From assembly GCA_946699065.1 (NCBI GenBank), contig CAMPDV010000107.1, positions 558,001-622,000 of the forward strand: 64,000 nucleotides of DNA. The letters are read 5' to 3'. This stretch comes from Loxodes magnus. Lineage: Eukaryota > Ciliophora > Karyorelictea > Loxodida > Loxodidae. Under the pieces are notes generated by a model. It worked only from the letters and a program-made list of their open reading frames with translations. It ran no database searches and was not told where the DNA came from. Within the stretch, counting starts at the first letter, position 1. Each line of letters begins with the position of its first letter. The position numbers were made by a program, and so were the translations under genes. Positions 25,306 through 38,360 of the stretch are shown here, piece by piece.

Positions 25306-26820
25306 TATGACTGAAATAGAATTTTAAGTAAATTAAAATAAGTATGACTGAAAAAGAATTTTAAGTAAATTAAAATAAGTTTGACTGAAAAAGTATTTAA
25401 ATTAAATTAAAATTAGTTTGACTGAAATAGAATTTTAAGTAAATTAAAATAAGTGTGACTGAAATAGAATTTTGAGTAAATTAAAATAAGTTTGACTGAA
25501 ATAGAATTTTAAGTAAATTAAAATTAGTTTGACTGAAATAGAATTTTAATTAAATTAAAATAAGTGTGAATGAAATAGAATTTTAAGTAAATTAAAATAA
25601 GTTTGATAGAAATAGAATTTTAAGTAAATTAAAATAAGTATAATAGAAATAGAATTTTAAGTAAATTAAAATAAGTGTGACTGAATTAGAATTTTGAGTA
25701 AATTAAAATTAGTTTGACTGAAATAGAATTTTAAGTAAATTAAAATTAGTTTGACTGAAATAGAATTTTAAGTAAATTAAAATAAGTTTGACTGAAATAG
25801 AATTTTAAGTAAATTAAAATAAGTTTGATAGAAATAGAATTTTAAGTAAATTAAAATAAGTGTGAATGAAATAGAATTTTAAGTAAATAAAAATAAGTTT
25901 GACTGAAATAGAATTTTAAGTAAATTAAAATAAGTATGATAGAAATAGAATTTTAAGTAAATTAAAATTAGTCTGACTGAAATAGAATTTCAAGTAAATT
26001 AAAATTAGTTTGACTGAAATAGAATTTTAAGTAAATTAAAATAAGTGTGACTGAAATAGAATTTTGAGTAAATTAAATAAGTTTGAGAGAAATAGAATTT
26101 TAAGAAAATTAAAATAAGTTTGACTGAAATAGAATTTTACGTAAATTAAAATAAGTTTGACTGAAATAGAATTTCAAGTAAATTAAAATTAGTTTGACTG
26201 AAATAGAATTTTAAGTAAATTAAAATAAGTATGATAGAAATAGAATTTTAAGTAAATTAAAATTAGTCTGACTGAAATAGAATTTCAAGTAAATTAAAAT
26301 TAGTTTGACTGAAATAGAATTTTAAGTAAATTAAAATAAGTGTGACTGAAATAGAATTTTGAGTAAATTAAATAAGTTTGAGAGAAATAGAATTTTAATT
26401 AAATTAAACTAAATAAGACTGAAATAGAATTTTAAGTAAATTAAAATAAGTGTGACTGAAATAGAATTTTAAGTAAATTAAAATCAGTTTGACTGAAATA
26501 GAATTTTAAGTAAATAAAATAAGTGTGACTGAAATAGAATTTTAAGTAAATTAAAATAAGTGTGACTGAAATAGAATTTTAATTAAATTAAAATAAGTTT
26601 GATAGAAATAGAATTTTAAGTAAATTAAAATAAGTGTGACTGAAATAGAATTTTGAGTAAATTAAATAAGTTTGAGAGAAATAGAATTTTAAGAAAATTA
26701 AAATAAGTTTGACTGAAATAGAATTTTACGTAAATTAAAATAAGTTAAACTGAAATAGAATTTTAATTAATTTAAATATGTGTGACTGAAATAGAATTTT
26801 AAGTAAATTAAAATCAGTTT
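25306..26820 (+). repeat. 1,512-bp duplication, right copy
   Basis: Second copy of the preceding unit. It contains an additional TAGTCTGACTG monomer at about 26,266, 295 bases (8 monomers) after the one at 25,971, so it has had a further local duplication. Confidence 0.8.
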
Positions 26821-29730
26821 GACTGAAATAGAATTTTAAGTAAATTAAAATAAGTGTGACTGAAATAGAATTTTGAGTAAATTAAATCAGTATGACTGAA
26901 ATAGAATTTTAAGTAAATTAAAATAAGTGTCACTGAAATAGAATTTCAAGTAAATTAAAATAAGTTTGACTGAAATAGAATTTTAAGTAAATTAAAATAA
27001 GTTTGACTGAAATAGAATTTTAAGTAAATTAAAATCAGTTTGACTGAAATAGAATGTTAAGTAAATTAAAATAAGTGTGACTGAAATAGAATTTTGAGTA
27101 AATTAAAATTAGTTTGACTGAAATAGAATTTTAAGTAAATTTAAAATAAGTATAATAGAAATAGAAATTTAAGTAAATTAAAATAGGTGTGACTGAAAAA
27201 GTATTTTAATTAAATTAAACTAAATAAGACTGAAATAGAATTTTAAGTAAATTAATATAAGTTCACTGAAATAGAATTTTAAGTAAATTAAAATAAGTTT
27301 GACTGAAATAGAATTTTAAGTAAATTAAAATTAGTTTGACTGAAATAGAATTTTGAGTAAATTAAAATAAGTGTGACTGAAAGAGAATTTTAAGTAAATT
27401 AAATAAGTTTGATAGAAATAGATTTTCAAGTAAATTAAAATCAGTTTGACTGAAATAGAATTTTAAGTAAATTAAAGTTAGTTTGACTGAAATAGAATTT
27501 TAAATAAATTAAAATAAGTGTGACTGAAATAGAATTTTGAGTAAATTAAATAAGTTTGAGAGAAATAGAATTTTAAGAAAATTAAAATAAGTTTGACTGA
27601 AATAGAATTTTAAGTAAATTAAAATCAGTTTGACTGAAATAGAATTTTAAGTAAATTAAAATAGGTGTGACTGAAATAGAATTTTGAGTAAATTAAAATC
27701 AGTTTGAGAGAAATAGAATTTTAAGTAAATTAAAATCAGTTTGACTGAAATAGAATTTTACGTAAATTAAAATAAGTGTGACTGAAATAGAATTTTAAGT
27801 AAATTAAAATAAGTGTGACTGAAATAGAATTTTAAGTAAATTAAAATAAGTTTGAATGAAATAGAATTTTAAGTAAATTAAAATAAGTGTGACTGAAATG
27901 GAATTTTGAGTAAATTAAATAAGTTTGAGAGAAATAGAATTTTAAGAAAATTAAAATAAGTTTGACTGAAATAGAATTTTAAGTAAATTAAAATCAGTTT
28001 GACTGAAATAGAATTTTAAGTAAATTAAAATCAGCTTGACTGAAATTGAATTTTAAGTAAATAAAAATCAGTTTAACTGAAATAGAATTTTACGTAAATT
28101 AAAATTAGTTTGACTGAAATAGATTTTCAAGTAAATTAAAATCAGTTTGACTGAAATAGAATTTTAAGTAAATAAAAATCAGTTTGACTGAAATAGAATT
28201 TTAAGTAAATTAAAATAAGTGTGACTGAAAAAGTATTTTAATTAAATTAAACTAAATAAGACTGAAATAGAATTTTAAGTAAATTAATATAAGTTCACTG
28301 AAATAGAATTTTAAGTAAATTAAAATAAGTTTAACTGAAATAGAATTTTAAGTAAATTAAAATAAGTTTGACTGAAATAGAATTTTAAGTAAATTAAAAT
28401 AAGTGTGACTGAAATAGAATTTTAAGTAAATTAAAATTAGTTTGACTGAAATAGAATTTTAAGTAAATTAAAATAAGTGTGACTGAAATAGAATTTTAAG
28501 TAAATTAAAATCAGTTTGACTGAAATAGAATGTTAAGTAAATTAAAATAAGTGTGACTGAAATAGAATTTTGAGTAAATTAAAATCAGTTTGAGAGAAAT
28601 AGAATTTTAAGTAAATTAAAATAAGTTTGACTGAAATAGAATTTTAAGTAAATTAAAATAAGTTTGACTGAAATAGAATTTTAAGTAAATTAAAATCAGT
28701 TTGACTGAAATAGAATGTTAAGTAAATTAAAATAGGTGTGACTGAAATAGAATTTTGAGTAAATTAAAATCAGTTTGAGAGAAATAGAATTTTAAGTAAA
28801 TTAAAATCAGTTTGACTGAAATAGAATTTTACGTAAATTAAAATAAGTGTGACTGAAATAGAATTTTAAGTAAATTAAAATAAGTGTGACTGAAATAGAA
28901 TTTTAAGTAAATTAAAATAAGTTTGAATGAAATAGAATTTTAAGTAAATTAAAATAAGTGTGACTGAAATGGAATTTTGAGTAAATTAAATAAGTTTGAG
29001 AGAAATAGAATTTTAAGAAAATTAAAATAAGTTTGACTGAAATAGAATTTTAAGTAAATTAAAATCAGTTTGACTGAAATAGAATTTTAAGTAAATTAAA
29101 ATCAGCTTGACTGAAATTGAATTTTAAGTAAATAAAAATCAGTTTAACTGAAATAGAATTTTACGTAAATTAAAATTAGTTTGACTGAAATAGATTTTCA
29201 AGTAAATTAAAATCAGTTTGACTGAAATAGAATTTTAAGTAAATTAAAATAAGTGTGACTGAAAAAGTATTTTAATTAAATTAAACTAAATAAGACTGAA
29301 ATAGAATTTTAAGTAAATTAATATAAGTTCACTGAAATAGAATTTTAAGTAAATTAAAATAAGTTTAACTGAAATAGAATTTTAAGTAAATTAAAATAAG
29401 TTTGACTGAAATAGAATTTTAAGTAAATTAAAATAAGTGTGACTGAAATAGAATTTCAAGTAAATTAAAATTAGTTTGACTGAAATAGAATTTTAAGTAA
29501 ATTAAAATAAGTGTGACTGAAATAGAATTTTAAGTAAATTAAAATCAGTTTGACTGAAATAGAATGTTAAGTAAATTAAAATAAGTGTGACTGAAATAGA
29601 ATTTTGAGTAAATTAAAATTAGTTTGACTGAAATAGAATTTTGAGTAAATTAAAATTAGTTTGACTGAAATAGACGTTTAAGTAAATTAAAATAAGTTTG
29701 ACTGAAATAGAATTTTAAGTAAATTAAAAT
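26821..29730 (+). repeat. Right copy of the 18.5-19.5 kb segment, with a 1,070-bp tandem repeat
   Basis: About 27,127-28,086 matches 18,490-19,450. The AATGGAATTTTGAG monomer occurs twice, at 27,898 and 28,968, 1,070 bases apart (29 monomers less 3 bases), which shows a tandem duplication that the left copy lacks. Within it the spacing falls to 1,034 at AAGTATTTTAATT (28,231/29,265). The second unit lacks one whole monomer, the AAATAAAAATCAG form at about 28,170-28,205. Confidence 0.85.
27137..27268 (+). repeat. Composite cassette, last full copy
   Basis: Full cassette (GTATTTTAAT at 27,201), 8,636 bases after the 18,501 copy. Shorter derivatives, keeping only GTGTGACTGAAAAAG, TTTTAATTAAATTAAAC and AATATAAGTTCACTG, follow at about 28,220 and 29,254. 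Confidence 0.8.
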
Positions 29731-30815
29731 AGTGTGACTGAAATTGAATTTTAAGTAAATTAAAATCAGTTTGACTGAAATTGAATTTTAAGTAAATTAA
29801 AATCAGTTTGACTGAAATAGAATTTTAAGTAAATTAAAATAAGTGTGACTGAAAAAGAATTTTACGTAAATTAAAATCAGTTTGACTGAAAAAGTATTTA
29901 AATTAAATTAAAATCAGTTTGACTGAAATAGAATTTTAAGTAAATTAAAATAAGTGTGACTGAAAAAGAATTTTACGTAAATTAAAATCAGTTTGACTGA
30001 AATAGAATTTAAATTAAATTAAAATCAGTTTGACTGAAATAGAATTTTAAGTAAATTAAAATCAGTTTGACTGAAATATAATTTTAATTAAATTAAACTA
30101 AATAAGACTGAAATAGAATTTTAAGTTAATAAAAATCAGTTTAACTGAAATAGAATTTTAAGTAAATTAAAATAAGTTTGACTGAAATAGAATTTTAATT
30201 AAATTAAAATAAGTGTGACTGAAAAAGAATTTTACGTAAATTAAAATCAGTTTGACTGAAAAAGTATTTAAATTAAATTAAAATCAGTTTGACTGAAATA
30301 GAATTTTAAGTAAATTAAAATAAGTGTGACTGAAAAAGAATTTTACGTAAATTAAAATCAGTTTGACTGAAAAAGTATTTAAATTAAATTAAAATCAGTT
30401 TGACTGAAATAGAATTTTAAGTAAATTAAAATCAGTTTGACTGAAATATAATTTTAATTAAATTAAACTAAATAAGACTGAAATAGAATTTTAAGTTAAT
30501 AAAAATCAGTTTAACTGAAATAGAATTTTAAGTAAATTAAAATAAGTTTGACTGAAATAGAATTTTGAGTAAATTAAAATAAGTGTGACTGAAATAGAAT
30601 TTTAAGTAAATTAATATAAGTGTGACTGAAATAGAATTTTACGTAAATTAAAATAAGTGTGACTGAAAAAGAATTTTAATTAAATTAAACTAAATAAGAC
30701 TGAAATAGAATTTTAAGTAAATAAAAATCAGTTTGACTGAAATAGAATTTTAAGTAAATTAAAATCAGTTTGACTGAAATAGAATTTCAAGTAAATTAAA
30801 ATAAGTGTGACTGAA
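29731..30815 (+). repeat. Right copy of the 20-21 kb segment
   Basis: Carries the 370-base pair of TATAATTTT monomers at 30,077 and 30,447, exactly as in the left copy. A GTATTTAAATTAAATT/TTTACG alternation runs at about 29,850-30,400. At about 30,665 the GAAAAAGAATTTTAATT monomer replaces the AAATTGAATTTTAATT of the left copy, and the second 370-base expansion seen on the left is absent. Confidence 0.85.
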
Positions 30816-33069
30816 ATAGAATTTTAAGTAAATTAATATAAGTTTGACTGAAATCGAAATTTGAGTAAATTAAAATAAGTGTGACTGAAATAGAATTTTG
30901 AGTAAATTAAATAAGTTTGAGAGAAATAGAATTTTAAGTAAATTAAAATAAGTGTGACTGAAATAGAATTTTAAGTAAATTAAAATAAGTTTAACTGAAA
31001 TAGAATTTTAAGTAAATTAAAATCAGTTTGACTGAAATAGAATTTTAAATAAATTAAAATCAGTGTGACTGAAATAGAATTTCAAGTAAATTTAAAATAA
31101 GTGTTATTGAAATAGAATTTTGAGTAAATTAAAATCAGTTTGACTGAAATAGAATTTCAAGTAAATTAAAATAAGTGTGACTGAAATAGAGTTTTAAGTA
31201 AATTAATATAAGTTTGACTGAAATCGAATTTTAAGTAAATTAAAATCAGTTTGATAGAAATAGAATTTTAAGTAAATTAAAATTAGTCTGACTGAAATAG
31301 AATTTCAAGTAAATTAAAATAAGTTTGATAGAAATAGAATTTTACGTAAATTAAAATAAGTATGACTGAAAAAGAATTTTAAGTAAATTAAAATAAGTTT
31401 GACTGAAAAAGTATTTAAATTAAATTAAACTAAATAAGACTGAAATAGAATTTTAAGTAAATTAAAATAAGTGTGACTGAAATAGAATTTTAAGTAAATT
31501 AAAATAAGTATGACTGAAAAAGTATTTAAATTAAATTAAACTAAATAAGACTGAAATAGAATTTTAAGTAAATTAAAATTAGTTTGACTGAAATAGAATT
31601 TTAAGTAAATTAAAATAAGTGTGATTGAAATAGAATTTTAATTAAATTAAATAGGTGAGACTGAAATAGAATTTTAAGTAAATTAAAATTAGTTTGACTG
31701 AAATAGAATTTTAAGTAAATTAAAATAAGTGTGACTGAAATAGAATTTTAAGTAAATTAAAATAAGTATGACTGAAAAAGAATTTTAAGTAAATTAAAAT
31801 AAGTTTGACTGAAATAGAATTTTAAGTAAATTAAATAAGTTTTACTGAAATATAATTTTAAGTAAATTAAAATTAGTTTGACTGAAATAGAATTTTAAAT
31901 AAATTAAAATCAGTTTGACTGAAATAGAATTTTTGTAAATTAAAATAAGTGTGACTGAAATAGAATAATAAGTAAATTTAAAATAAGTGTGACTGAAATA
32001 GAATTTTGAGTAAATTAAAATTAGTTTGACTGAAATAGAATTTTAAGTAAATTAATATAAGTTTGACTGAAATAGAATTTTAAGTAAATTAAAATCAGTT
32101 TGACTGAAATAGAATTTTAAGTAAATTAAAATCAGTTTGACTGAAATAGAATTTTAAGTAAATAAAATAAGTGTGACTGAAATAGAATTTTAAGTAAATT
32201 AAAATAAGTGTGACTGAATTAGAATTTTAAGTAAATTAAAATTAGTTTGACTGAAATAGAATTTTAATTAAATTAAACTAAATAAGACAGAAATAGAATT
32301 TTAAGTAAATAAAAATAAGTTTGATAGAAATAGAATTTTAAGTAAATTAAAATAAGTTTGACTGAAAAAGTATTTAAATTAAATTAAACTAAATAAGACT
32401 GAAATATAATTTTAAGTAAATTAAAATTAGTTTGACTGAAATAGAATTTTAAATAAATTAAAATCAGTTTGACTGAAATAGAATTTTAAGTAAATTAAAA
32501 TAAGTGTGACTGAAATAGAATTTCAAGTAAATTAAAATTAGTTTGACTGAAATAGAATTTTAAGTAAATTAAAATAAGTGTGACTGAAAAAGAATTTTAC
32601 GTAAATTAAAATCAGTTTGACTGAAATAGAATTTTAAATAAATTAAAATCAGTTTGACTGAAATAGAATTTTAAGTAAATTAAAATCAGTTTGACTGAAA
32701 TAGAATTTTAAGTAAATAAAATAAGTGTGACTGAAATAGAATTTTAAGTAAATTAAAATAAGTGTGAATGAAATAGAATTTTAAGTAAATAAAAATAAGT
32801 TTGATAGAAATAGAATTTTAAGTAAATTAAAATAAGTATAATAGAAATAGAAATTTAAGTAAATTAAAATAAGTGTGACTGAATTAGAATTTTAAGTAAA
32901 TTAAAATCAGTTTGACTGAAATAGAATTTTAATTAAATTAAACTAAATAAGACAGAAATAGAATTTTAAGTAAATTAAAATAAGTATGACTGAAAAAGAA
33001 TTTTAAGTAAATTAAAATAAGTTTGACTGAAAAAGTATTTAAATTAAATTAAAATTAGTTTGACTGAAA
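30816..33069 (+). repeat. Mixed satellite block, 30.8-33.1 kb
   Basis: No gene is present. It starts with an AAATCGAAATTTGAG monomer (about 30,852) and the first full GAGAG-headed block (about 30,895), whose order (36-bp GTTTGAGAG monomer, GTTTAACTG, AAATAAATTAAAATCAG, TTTCAAGTAAATTTAAAAT, GTTATTG) is multiplied at 40-48 kb. TTTTTGTAAATT with AATAATAAG near 31,930-31,975 recurs near 36,060-36,095, about 4,130 bases on. Confidence 0.75.
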
Positions 33070-34379
33070 TAGAATTTTAAGTAAATTAAAATAAGTGTGA
33101 CTGAAATAGAATTTTGAGTAAATTAAAATAAGTTTGACTGAAATAGAATTTCAAGTAAATTAAATAAGTTTTACTGAAATAGAATTTTAAGTAAATTAAA
33201 ATAAGTGTGAATGAAATAGAATTTTAAGTAAATTAAAATAAGTTTGACTGAAATATAATTTTAAGTAAATTAAAATAAGTGTGACTGAAATAGAATTTTA
33301 AATAAATTAAAATAAGTGTGACTGAATTAGAATTTTGAGTAAATTAAAATTAGTTTGACTGAAATAGAATTTTAAGTAAATTAAAATAAGTGTGACTGAA
33401 ATAGAATTTTAAGTAAATTAAAATAAGTGTGACTGAAATAGAATTTTAAGTAAATTAAAATAAGTTTGATAGAAATAGAATTTTAAGTAAATTAAAATAA
33501 GTGTGACTGAAATAGAATTTTAAGTAAATAAAAATAAGTTTGACTGAAATAGAATTTTAAGTAAATTAAAATAAGTATGATAGAAATAGAATTTTAAGTA
33601 AATTAAAATAAGTATGACTGAAATAGAATTTCAAGTAAATTAAAATTAGTTTGACTGAAATAGAATTTTAAGTAAATTAAAATAAGTGTGACTGAAATAG
33701 AATTTTGAGTAAATTAAAATAAGTTTGACTGAAATAGAATTTCAAGTAAATTAAATAAGTTTTACTGAAATAGAATTTTAAATAAATTAAAATAAGTGTG
33801 AATGAAATAGAATTTTAAGTAAATTAAAATAAGTTTGACTGAAATATAATTTTAAGTAAATTAAAATAAGTGTGACTGAAATAGAATTTTAAATAAATTA
33901 AAATAAGTGTGACTGAATTAGAATTTTGAGTAAATTAAAATTAGTTTGACTGAAATAGAATTTTAAGTAAATTAAAATTAGTTTGACTGAAATAGAATTT
34001 TAAGTAAATTAAAATAAGTTTGACTGAAATAGAATTTTAAGTAAATTAAAATAAGTTTGATAGAAATAGAATTTTAAGTAAATTAAAATAAGTGTGAATG
34101 AAATAGAATTTTAAGTAAATAAAAATAAGTTTGACTGAAATAGAATTTTAAGTAAATTAAAATAAGTATGATAGAATTAGAATTTTAAGTAAATTAAAAT
34201 AAGTCTGACTGAAATAGAATTTCAAGTAAATTAAAATTAGTTTGACTGAAATAGAATTTTAAGTAAATTAAAATAAGTGTGACTGAAATAGAATTTTGAG
34301 TAAATTAAATAAGTTTGAGAGAAATAGAATTTTAAGAAAATTAAAATAAGTTTGACTGAAATAGAATTTTACGTAAATT
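33070..34379 (+). repeat. 591-bp (16-monomer) duplication and flank
   Basis: About 33,070-33,360 recurs at about 33,661-33,960. GAAATATAAT is at 33,250 and 33,841, and the preceding TTTCAAGTAAATTAAATAAG and GTGTGAATG monomers keep the same spacing of 591 (16 x 37 less 1). After it, a run with GTTTGATAG, GTGTGAATG and GTATGATAG tails resembles 24.2-24.5 kb and 25.7-26.0 kb. Confidence 0.75.
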
Positions 34380-35815
34380 AAAATAAGTTTGACTGAAATA
34401 GAATTTCAAGTAAATTAAAATTAGTTTGACTGAAATAGAATTTTAAGTAAATTAAAATAAGTATGATAGAAATAGAATTTTAAGTAAATTAAAATTAGTC
34501 TGACTGAAATAGAATTTCAAGTAAATTAAATAGGTGAGACTGAAATAGAATTTTAAGTAAATTAAAATAAGTGTGACTGAAATAGAATTTTGAGTAAATT
34601 AAATAAGTTTGAGAGAAATAGAATTTTAATTAAATTAAACTAAATAAGACTGAAATAGAATTTTAAGTAAATTAAAATAAGTGTGACTGAAATAGAATTT
34701 TAAGTAAATTAAAATCAGTTTGACTGAAATAGAATTTTAAGTAAATAAAATAAGTGTGACTGAAATAGAATTTTAAGTAAATTAAAATAAGTGTGACTGA
34801 AATAGAATTTTAATTAAATTAAAATAAGTTTGATAGAAATAGAATTTTAAGTAAATTAAAATAAGTGTGACTGAAATAGAATTTTGAGTAAATTAAATAA
34901 GTTTGAGAGAAATAGAATTTTAAGAAAATTAAAATAAGTTTGACTGAAATAGAATTTTACGTAAATTAAAATAAGTTAAACTGAAATAGAATTTTAATTA
35001 ATTTAAATATGTGTGACTGAAATAGAATTTTAAGTAAATTAAAATCAGTTTGACTGAAATAGAATTTTAAGTAAATTAAAATAAGTGTGACTGAAATAGA
35101 ATTTTGAGTAAATTAAATCAGTATGACTGAAAAAGAATTTTAAGTAAATTAAAATCAGTTTGACTGAAATAGAATTTTAAGTAAATTAAAATAAGTTTAA
35201 CTGAAATAGAATTTTAAGTAAATTAAAATAAGTTTGATAGAAATAGAATTTTAAGTAAATTAAAATAAGTATGACTGAAATAGAATTTTAAGTAAATAAA
35301 AATAAGTTTGACTGAAATATAATTTTAAGTAAATTAAAATAAGTGTGACTGAAATAGAATTTTAAATAAATTAAAATAAGTGTGATAGAAATAGAATTTT
35401 GAGTAAATTAAAATCAGTTTGACTGAAATAGAATTTTTGTAAATTAAAATAAGTGTGACTGAAATAGAATTTTACGTAAATTAAAATAAGTTTGACTGAA
35501 ATAGAATTTTAAGTAAATTAAAATAAGTGTGACTGAAATAGAATTTTAAGTAAATTAAAATAAGTATGACTGAAAAAGAATTTTAAGTAAATTAAAATAA
35601 GTTTGACTGAAAAAGTATTTAAATTAAATTAAACTAAATAAGACTGAAATAGAATTTTAAGTAAATTAAAATTAGTTTGACTGAAATAGAATTTTAAATA
35701 AATTAAAATAAGTGTGATTGAAATAGAATTTTAATTAAATTAAATAGGTGAGACTGAAATAGAATTTTAAGTAAATTAAAATTAGTTTGACTGAAATAGA
35801 ATTTTAAATAAATTA
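34380..35815 (+). repeat. 1.4-kb segment duplicated 2,285 bp downstream (left copy)
   Basis: Matches 36,665-38,100 at a constant offset of 2,285. Markers are ATTTTAATTAATTTAAATAT (34,991/37,276), AAATCAGTATGACTGAAAAAG, GAATTTTTGT (35,431/37,716) and AATAGGTGAGACTG. The offset is 62 monomers less 9 bases, consistent with the several 36-bp monomers inside. The only changes I noticed are single-base ones, for example GTTTGACTG versus GTGTGACTG near 34,938/37,223 and TTTAAAT versus TTTAAG near 35,695/37,980. Confidence 0.85.
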
Positions 35816-36664
35816 AAATCAGTTTGACTGAAATAGAATTTTAAGTAAATTAAAATAAGTGTGACTGAAATAGAATTTTAAGTAAATTAAAATAAGTATG
35901 ACTGAAAAAGAATTTTAAGTAAATTAAAATAAGTTTGACTGAAATAGAATTTTAAGTAAATTAAATAAGTTTTACTGAAATATAATTTTAAGTAAATTAA
36001 AATTAGTTTGACTGAAATAGAATTTTAAATAAATTAAAATCAGTTTGACTGAAATAGAATTTTTGTAAATTAAAATAAGTGTGACTGAAATAGAATAATA
36101 AGTAAATTTAAAATAAGTGTGACTGAAATAGAATTTTAAGTAAATTAAAATTAGTTTGACTGAAATAGAATTTTAAGTAAATTAATATAAGTTTGACTGA
36201 AATAGAATTTTAAGTAAATTAAAATAAGTTTGATAGAAATAGAATTTTAAGTAAATTAAAATAAGTGTGAATGAAATAGAATTTTAAGTAAATAAAAATA
36301 AGTTTGACTGAAATAGAATTTTAAGTAAATTAAAATAAGTATGATAGAAATAGAATTTTACGTAAATTAAAATCAGTTTGACTGAAATAGAATTTTAAGT
36401 AAATTAAAATCAGTTTGACTGAAATAGAATTTTAAGTAAATTAAAATCAGTTTGACTGAAATAGAATTTTAAGTAAATTAAAATAAGTGTGACTGAAATA
36501 GAATTTTAAGTAAATTAAAATAAGTTTGACTGAAATAGAATTTCAAGTAAATTAAAATCAGTTTGACTGAAATAGAATTTTAAGTAAATTAAAATCAGTT
36601 TGACTGAAATAGAATTTTAAGTAAATTAAAATAAGTGTGACTGAAATAGAATTTTACGTAAATT
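35816..36664 (+). repeat. Spacer between the 2,285-bp copies
   Basis: About 850 bases of ordinary monomers. The left part repeats 31.7-32.1 kb, including TTTTTGTAAATT and AATAATAAG at about 36,060-36,095. The right part is a run of nearly uniform CAGTTTGACT monomers (about 36,365-36,640). No gene or other element is visible. Confidence 0.75.
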
Positions 36665-38100
36665 AAAATAAGTTTGACTGAAATAGAATTTCAAGTAAAT
36701 TAAAATTAGTTTGACTGAAATAGAATTTTAAGTAAATTAAAATAAGTATGATAGAAATAGAATTTTAAGTAAATTAAAATTAGTCTGACTGAAATAGAAT
36801 TTCAAGTAAATTAAATAGGTGAGACTGAAATAGAATTTTAAGTAAATTAAAATAAGTGTGACTGAAATAGAATTTTGAGTAAATTAAATAAGTTTGAGAG
36901 AAATAGAATTTTAATTAAATTAAACTAAATAAGACTGAAATAGAATTTTAAGTAAATTAAAATAAGTGTGACTGAAATAGAATTTTAAGTAAATTAAAAT
37001 CAGTTTGACTGAAATAGAATTTTAAGTAAATAAAATAAGTGTGACTGAAATAGAATTTTAAGTAAATTAAAATAAGTGTGACTGAAATAGAATTTTAATT
37101 AAATTAAAATAAGTTTGATAGAAATAGAATTTTAAGTAAATTAAAATAAGTGTGACTGAAATAGAATTTTGAGTAAATTAAATAAGTTTGAGAGAAATAG
37201 AATTTTAAGAAAATTAAAATAAGTGTGACTGAAATAGAATTTTACGTAAATTAAAATAAGTTAAACTGAAATAGAATTTTAATTAATTTAAATATGTGTG
37301 ACTGAAATAGAATTTTAAGTAAATTAAAATCAGTTTGACTGAAATAGAATTTTAAGTAAATTAAAATAAGTGTGACTGAAATAGAATTTTGAGTAAATTA
37401 AATCAGTATGACTGAAAAAGAATTTTAAGTAAATTAAAATCAGTTTGACTGAAATAGAATTTTAAGTAAATTAAAATAAGTTTAACTGAAATAGAATTTT
37501 AAGTAAATTAAAATAAGTTTGATAGAAATAGAATTTTAAGTAAATTAAAATAAGTATGACTGAAATAGAATTTTAAGTAAATAAAAATAAGTTTGACTGA
37601 AATATAATTTTAAGTAAATTAAAATAAGTGTGACTGAAATAGAATTTTAAATAAATTAAAATAAGTGTGATAGAAATAGAATTTTGAGTAAATTAAAATC
37701 AGTTTGACTGAAATAGAATTTTTGTAAATTAAAATAAGTGTGACTGAAATAGAATTTTACGTAAATTAAAATAAGTTTGACTGAAATAGAATTTTAAGTA
37801 AATTAAAATAAGTGTGACTGAAATAGAATTTTAAGTAAATTAAAATAAGTATGACTGAAAAAGAATTTTAAGTAAATTAAAATAAGTTTGACTGAAAAAG
37901 TATTTAAATTAAATTAAACTAAATAAGACTGAAATAGAATTTTAAGTAAATTAAAATTAGTTTGACTGAAATAGAATTTTAAGTAAATTAAAATAAGTGT
38001 GATTGAAATAGAATTTTAATTAAATTAAATAGGTGAGACTGAAATAGAATTTTAAGTAAATTAAAATTAGTTTGACTGAAATAGAATTTTAAGTAAATTA
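36665..38100 (+). repeat. 1.4-kb segment duplicated 2,285 bp downstream (right copy)
   Basis: Near-identical to 34,380-35,815. The end of similarity at about 38,100 abuts the cluster of TTTACG monomers. Confidence 0.85.
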
Positions 38101-38360
38101 AAATAAGTGTGACTGAAATAGAATTTTACGTAAATTAAAATCAGTTTGACTGAAATAGAATTTTACGTAAATTAAAATCAGTTTGACTGAAATAGAATTT
38201 TAAGTAAATTAAAATAAGTGTGATTGAAATAGAATTTTAATTAAATTAAATAGGTGAGACTGAAATAGAATTTTACGTAAATTAAAATCAGTTTGACTGA
38301 AATAGAATTTTACGTAAATTAAAATAAGTTTGACTGAAATAGAATTTTACGTAAATTAAA
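38101..38360 (+). repeat. Cluster of CpG-bearing TTTACGTAAA monomers
   Basis: The perfect 10-bp palindrome TTTACGTAAA starts at 38,125, 38,162, 38,272, 38,309 and 38,346, so five of seven consecutive monomers carry it. Elsewhere the form is scattered, often singly. The standard monomer has no CpG, so this is a local CpG concentration in an otherwise nearly CpG-free array. Confidence 0.85.
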
